From positions 1-42,776 of the forward strand of contig CAMFCQ010000017.1 in assembly GCA_945948915.1 (NCBI GenBank): a stretch of DNA of 42,776 bases. The letters are read 5' to 3'. The position numbers were made by a program, and so were the translations under genes. This DNA comes from an uncultured Clostridia bacterium. GTDB taxonomy: Bacteria > Bacillota > Clostridia > Christensenellales > Aristaeellaceae. Below are positions 39,706 through 42,776 of the stretch, one piece after another. Position 1 is the stretch's first letter. Every line of letters begins with the position of its first letter. The notes under the pieces are model-generated. The model had not been told where the DNA came from. It saw only the letters and a list, made by a program, of their open reading frames with translations, and did no database searches.

Positions 39706-41382
39706 TCAGAACAGGCCCACGATCTTGCCGTCGTCGGTGACATCGATGTTCTCGGCGGCCGGCACCTTCGGCAGGCCCGGCATGGTCATGATATCGCCGG
39801 TCAGCGCCACGATGAAGCCCGCGCCGGCGGAGACCTTGAGGTTGCGCACGGTGACGGTGAAGCCCTCCGGCGCGCCCAGCAGCTTCTGGTCGTCGGAGAA
39901 GGAATACTGCGTCTTGGCCATGCAGATCGGATACTCGCCGAAGCCCAGCTCGGTGAGCTGCTGCGCCTGCTTCTTCGCCGCCGGGGTGAGCGTCACGCCC
40001 GCGCCGCGGTAGACGTTCTTGACGATGGCGTCGAGCTTCTGCTCGATGGTGGTATCCAGCTCGTAGGCGTAGCGGAAGTTGTTCTCGCCCTCCTCGCACA
40101 GGCGCACGACCTCGCGGGCCAGCTCCTCGCCGCCTTCGCCGCCCTTGGCCCAGACCTCGGAGAGCGCGACGTTCACGCCCAGCTCGCGGCACTTCTCGCG
40201 CACGAGGTCAAGCTCCGCCTCAGTGTCCATCGGGAAGCGGTTGATCGCCACGACGCAGGGCAGACGATAGGTGGTGGTGATGTTTTCAACATGGCGCAGC
40301 AGGTTCGGCAGGCCCTTGGCCAGCGCCTCGAGGTTCTCGCTGTTCAGGTCGGCCTTGGCCACGCCGCCGTGATGCTTGAGCGCGCGCACGGTCGCCACGA
40401 CGACGACAGCCGCAGGCCTCAGGCCCGCCTTGCGGCACTTGATGTCCAGGAACTTCTCCGCGCCAAGGTCCGCGCCGAAGCCGGCCTCGGTCACGCAGTA
40501 GTCGCCCAGCTTGAGCGCCATGCGGGTGGCCATGATGGAGTTGCAGCCGTGGGCGATATTGGCGAACGGACCGCCGTGGATGAACGCCGGGGTACCCTCC
40601 AGCGTCTGCACGAGGTTCGGCTTGAGCGCGTCCTTGAGCAGCGCGGCCATCGCGCCCGCCGCCTTCAGGTCGCCCGCGGTGACGGGCTTGTCGTCGTAGG
40701 TGTAGCCCACGATGATTTTGGACAGGCGCTCCTTCAGGTCGCGGATGGAGGAGGACAGGCAGAACACGGCCATGACCTCGCTGGCGACGGTGATGTCAAA
40801 GCCGTCCTCGCGCGGCACGCCCTGCATTTTGCCGCCCAGGCCATCGATAATATTGCGCAGCTGGCGGTCGTTCATGTCCACGCAGCGCTTCCAGGTGATC
40901 TTCTTGACGTCGATGCCCAGCTTGTTGCCCTGCTGGATGTGGTTGTCCAGCATCGCGGCCAGCAGGTTGTTCGCCGCGCCGATGGCGTGGAAGTCGCCGG
41001 TGAAGTGCAGGTTGATGTCCTCCATCGGGACGACCTGCGCGTAGCCGCCGCCGGCCGCGCCGCCCTTCACGCCGAACACCGGGCCCAGGCTCGGCTCGCG
41101 CAGCGCGAGGATCGCGTTCTTGCCGATGCGGCGCATGCCGTCGGCCAGGCCCACGCTCGTGGTGGTCTTGCCCTCGCCCGCCGGGGTGGGGGAGATGGCC
41201 GTGACCAGCACCAGCTTGCCGTCGGGCGCGTCGTTCTCATTCAGAAGATTGTAATCCACCTTCGCCTTGTGGTTGCCGTAAAGCTCCAGATACTTTTCGC
41301 AAACGCCCGCGGTCTTTGCGATTTCGCGGATGTCCTTCATTTCACATGCCTGCGCGATTTCGATATCGGACAAATAAGCCAT
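39706..41382 (-). CDS. fhs: formate--tetrahydrofolate ligase
   Basis: ATP-dependent activation of formate to 10-formyl-THF, feeding purine synthesis and one-carbon or acetogenic metabolism. The 558-residue protein carries the P-loop [17 protein letters not shown] near residue 65, [21 protein letters not shown]-type signature, [27 protein letters not shown] and the C-terminal [25 protein letters not shown] precedes ATG 41382. A ZTP riboswitch and terminator control it. Confidence 0.97.
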   Translation of the reverse strand: MAYLSDIEIAQACEMKDIREIAKTAGVCEKYLELYGNHKAKVDYNLLNENDAPDGKLVLVTAISPTPAGEGKTTTSVGLADGMRRIGKNAILALREPSLGPVFGVKGGAAGGGYAQVVPMEDINLHFTGDFHAIGAANNLLAAMLDNHIQQGNKLGIDVKKITWKRCVDMNDRQLRNIIDGLGGKMQGVPREDGFDITVASEVMAVFCLSSSIRDLKERLSKIIVGYTYDDKPVTAGDLKAAGAMAALLKDALKPNLVQTLEGTPAFIHGGPFANIAHGCNSIMATRMALKLGDYCVTEAGFGADLGAEKFLDIKCRKAGLRPAAVVVVATVRALKHHGGVAKADLNSENLEALAKGLPNLLRHVENITTTYRLPCVVAINRFPMDTEAELDLVREKCRELGVNVALSEVWAKGGEGGEELAREVVRLCEEGENNFRYAYELDTTIEQKLDAIVKNVYRGAGVTLTPAAKKQAQQLTELGFGEYPICMAKTQYSFSDDQKLLGAPEGFTVTVRNLKVSAGAGFIVALTGDIMTMPGLPKVPAAENIDVTDDGKIVGLF

Positions 41383-41425
41383 GACAGAATCCTCCTTATG
41401 TCGTTTCCGGCAGCGTCTTTCCATA

Positions 41426-41456
41426 CAAAAAGGCGCACCGAACAATTCAGTGCGCC
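41426..41456 (-). terminator. riboswitch-controlled terminator before fhs
   Basis: GGCGCACTGA and TCGGTGCGCC pair across ATTGT, followed by TTTTTG on the minus strand. Its 5' arm overlaps the end of the aptamer. Confidence 0.9.
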
Positions 41457-41535
41457 CAGACGGTCGGCTATAGCGCTTGCGCGCCGCGGCACTTCCTGTG
41501 GGTGATCCCACTTCCGTCAGTCATGCCGCTTCCGA
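41451..41535 (-). ncRNA. ZTP (pfl) riboswitch upstream of fhs
   Basis: Minus-strand segments CATGACTGACGGAAGTGGG, CACCCACAGGAAGTGCCG and CCGACCGTCTGGGCGC fit the pfl motif, whose 3' hallmark is CCG-CC-TGGGC. It precedes fhs, one of the commonest ZTP-riboswitch genes, and a terminator. Confidence 0.82.
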
Positions 41536-41567
41536 AAGGGCCAATTCTCCCTGCTCGGATCAGAAAA

Positions 41568-41608
41568 ATCATACCATGCCCGGCCGCTTGCGTCAAGTGA
41601 AATTTCAC
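41568..41608 (-). promoter_or_regulatory. fhs promoter with adjoining palindrome
   Basis: TTGACG (41591-41596), 17 bases, TATGAT (41568-41573) on the minus strand. The perfect palindrome GTGAAATTTCAC (41597-41608) abuts the -35 box and could be an operator. Confidence 0.6.
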
Positions 41609-41655
41609 ATCCGGGGTCCATTCGTCAGAAAAACGACAGAATCGTATTTTTCGCA

Positions 41656-41684
41656 TTGCAATTCTTTCGTTTCTATGGTAATAT
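41656..41684 (+). promoter_or_regulatory. serC promoter
   Basis: TTGCAA (41656-41661), 17 bases, TAATAT (41679-41684). Confidence 0.55.
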
Positions 41685-41742
41685 GGGGCAAATACCCCCT
41701 CCGAAATGATGAATTGAGACTGTTGTCCTGCACTTTCGGAGG
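41685..41742 (+). other. hairpins in the serC leader
   Basis: GGGG-CAAATA-CCCC (41685-41698) shares two bases with a 9-bp perfect stem CCTCCGAAA/TTTCGGAGG (41698-41742), so the two are alternatives. The second ends ten bases before the ribosome binding site AGGAGG. No known aptamer is recognised. Confidence 0.45.
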
Positions 41743-41766
41743 AATTCACTGAGGAGGCTTATTTCT

Positions 41767-42776
41767 ATGAATCGCGTCTACAATTTCGCGCCCGGCCCGT
41801 CCATGCTTGCGACTGAAGTGCTCGAAAAGGTACAAAAGGACCTGCTCTGCTACGGCAGTACGGGCATGTCCGTCATGGAGATGAGTCATCGATCTAAAAT
41901 GTACCTGGAGATCTTTGAGAAGACCGTCGCGGACTTCAGGGACGTGATGGGCGTGCCGGAGGGCTACAAGGTCATGTTCCTGCAGGGCGGCGCCACCGCC
42001 ATGTTCTCCGCCGTCGCCATGAACCTGATGCAGGGCGGCAAGGCCGACTACATCGACTCCGGCAACTTCGCGCACAACGCGCTGGTGGAGGCCCAGAAGT
42101 ACGGCGAGGTCAACGTCGCCGGCTCCTCCCGCGAGGACAACTACACCTATATCCCGGCCTACACGCTCTCCCCGGACGCCAAGTACGTCCACATCACCAC
42201 CAACAACACCATCTACGGCACGCGCTACGACCATGTGCCGGACACCGGCGACATCCCGCTGGTGGCGGACATGTCCTCCAACATCCTCTCGGAGGTCTAC
42301 GATGTCTCGAAGTTCGGCGTGATCTACGCCGGCGCGCAGAAGAACGTCGCCCCGGCCGGCGTGGTCATCCTCGTCGTGCGCGAGGACCTGATGGGCCATG
42401 AGCTGCCCATCACCCCGAAGGTCATGAGCTTCAAGAAGATGGCCGACGCGGACAGCATGCTCAATACCCCGAACTGCTTCGGCATCTACGTGGCGGGCCT
42501 GACCTTCGAGTGGCTCAAGAAGCAGGGCGGCGTCGCGGCCATCGAGAAGGTTAACATCGAGAAGGCCAACCTGCTCTACGACTTCCTGGACAACTCGAAG
42601 CTCTTCAAGGGCACCGCGCAGGCACAGTACCGCAGCCGCATGAACGTCACCTTCGTCACCGGCGACCCCGATAAGGACGCGGCCTTCGTCAAGGCGGCGG
42701 CGGCGCAGGGGCTTGTCAACCTCAAGGGCCACCGCATCGTCGGCGGCATGCGCGCGAGCATCTACAACGCCATGCC
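41767..42776 (+). CDS. serC: phosphoserine aminotransferase, 3' end beyond the window
   Basis: PLP enzyme making phosphoserine from 3-phosphohydroxypyruvate and glutamate, also used in B6 synthesis. The frame is open to the window end (336 codons of a usual 360). It starts NRVYNFAPGPSMLATEVLEK and shows MSVMEMSHRSK, LQGGATAMFSAVAMNL, ADMSSNILSE, the Schiff-base Lys in YAGAQKNVAPAG and the late GHRIVGGMRASIYNAM. AGGAGG lies nine bases before ATG 41767. Confidence 0.96.
   Translation, partial: MNRVYNFAPGPSMLATEVLEKVQKDLLCYGSTGMSVMEMSHRSKMYLEIFEKTVADFRDVMGVPEGYKVMFLQGGATAMFSAVAMNLMQGGKADYIDSGNFAHNALVEAQKYGEVNVAGSSREDNYTYIPAYTLSPDAKYVHITTNNTIYGTRYDHVPDTGDIPLVADMSSNILSEVYDVSKFGVIYAGAQKNVAPAGVVILVVREDLMGHELPITPKVMSFKKMADADSMLNTPNCFGIYVAGLTFEWLKKQGGVAAIEKVNIEKANLLYDFLDNSKLFKGTAQAQYRSRMNVTFVTGDPDKDAAFVKAAAAQGLVNLKGHRIVGGMRASIYNAM

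Noticed and set aside
40291-41505. Plus-strand frame of 404 codons across fhs
   Set aside because: Antisense of a clearly identified gene and its riboswitch, with no ribosome binding site.
41746-42732. Minus-strand frame of 328 codons at the right edge
   Set aside because: Shadow of serC, whose reading frame, start site and active-site Lys are plain.
1-42776. CRISPR arrays, rRNA genes, IS transposases and replication origin
   Set aside because: No regular short repeats with spacers, rRNA-like sequence, transposase or DnaA-box cluster was seen on reading.

Overview
The window looks like the chromosome of a GC-rich anaerobic member of the Clostridia (Firmicutes), probably gut-associated. The evidence is the strong AGGAGG-type ribosome binding sites, a HrcA/CIRCE operator, TPP and ZTP riboswitches, a leucine T-box, a short ThiC, a clostridial MoaE variant and formate-tetrahydrofolate ligase. 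No rRNA, CRISPR array or intact prophage is visible. I cannot name the genus.

Layout. 1-3.9 kb: a GMP synthase ATP-pyrophosphatase lacking its amidotransferase half, then a rightward run with an S51-type hydrolase, a YbaK/ProX-like deacylase, a VOC protein and an alpha/beta hydrolase. 3.9-8.3 kb: an accessory-looking stretch with an SDR oxidoreductase, an AT-rich NUDIX gene, a Bfd-like ferredoxin, a DUF1232 membrane protein and a U32-like protein. It ends in two broken genes, a DUF6079/BREX-type ATPase and a tyrosine integrase, beside an intact tRNA-Ser(CGA). 8.3-12.5 kb: htpG with a CIRCE operator, divergent from a GltD-like flavoprotein, then a secreted SH3 protein.

12.6-24.5 kb is a sulfur/siroheme/molybdenum block. 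A LysR regulator diverges from a CoA-disulfide-reductase/rhodanese fusion, a siroheme-type sulfite/nitrite reductase and a YeiH exporter. Next to it a FecBCD-like ABC importer forms one overlapping operon with the two siroheme genes. Then come moaE, mogA, moaC and an orphan modA, whose leader carries a Moco-like riboswitch, a terminator and a long closed stem-loop.

25.0-29.9 kb holds a three-gene sensory operon: an Hpt protein, a lipoprotein that fuses an ABC solute-binding domain to a 5'-nucleotidase C-terminal domain, and a dCache/PAS hybrid histidine kinase. This is the best candidate for an undescribed system.

30.0-34.9 kb: thiamine genes in two units. TPP riboswitch-thiM-thiE, and a diverged TPP-like leader followed by thiW-thiD-thiC. 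Together they suggest HMP synthesis with thiazole uptake and salvage. 35.0-38.9 kb: T-box-leuC-leuD-leuB-ogt. 38.9-42.8 kb: a VanX-like dipeptidase, ZTP riboswitch-fhs, and serC cut by the window end. Five intergenic repeats of one family, all in the same orientation, follow minus-strand genes between 17.7 and 39.7 kb.
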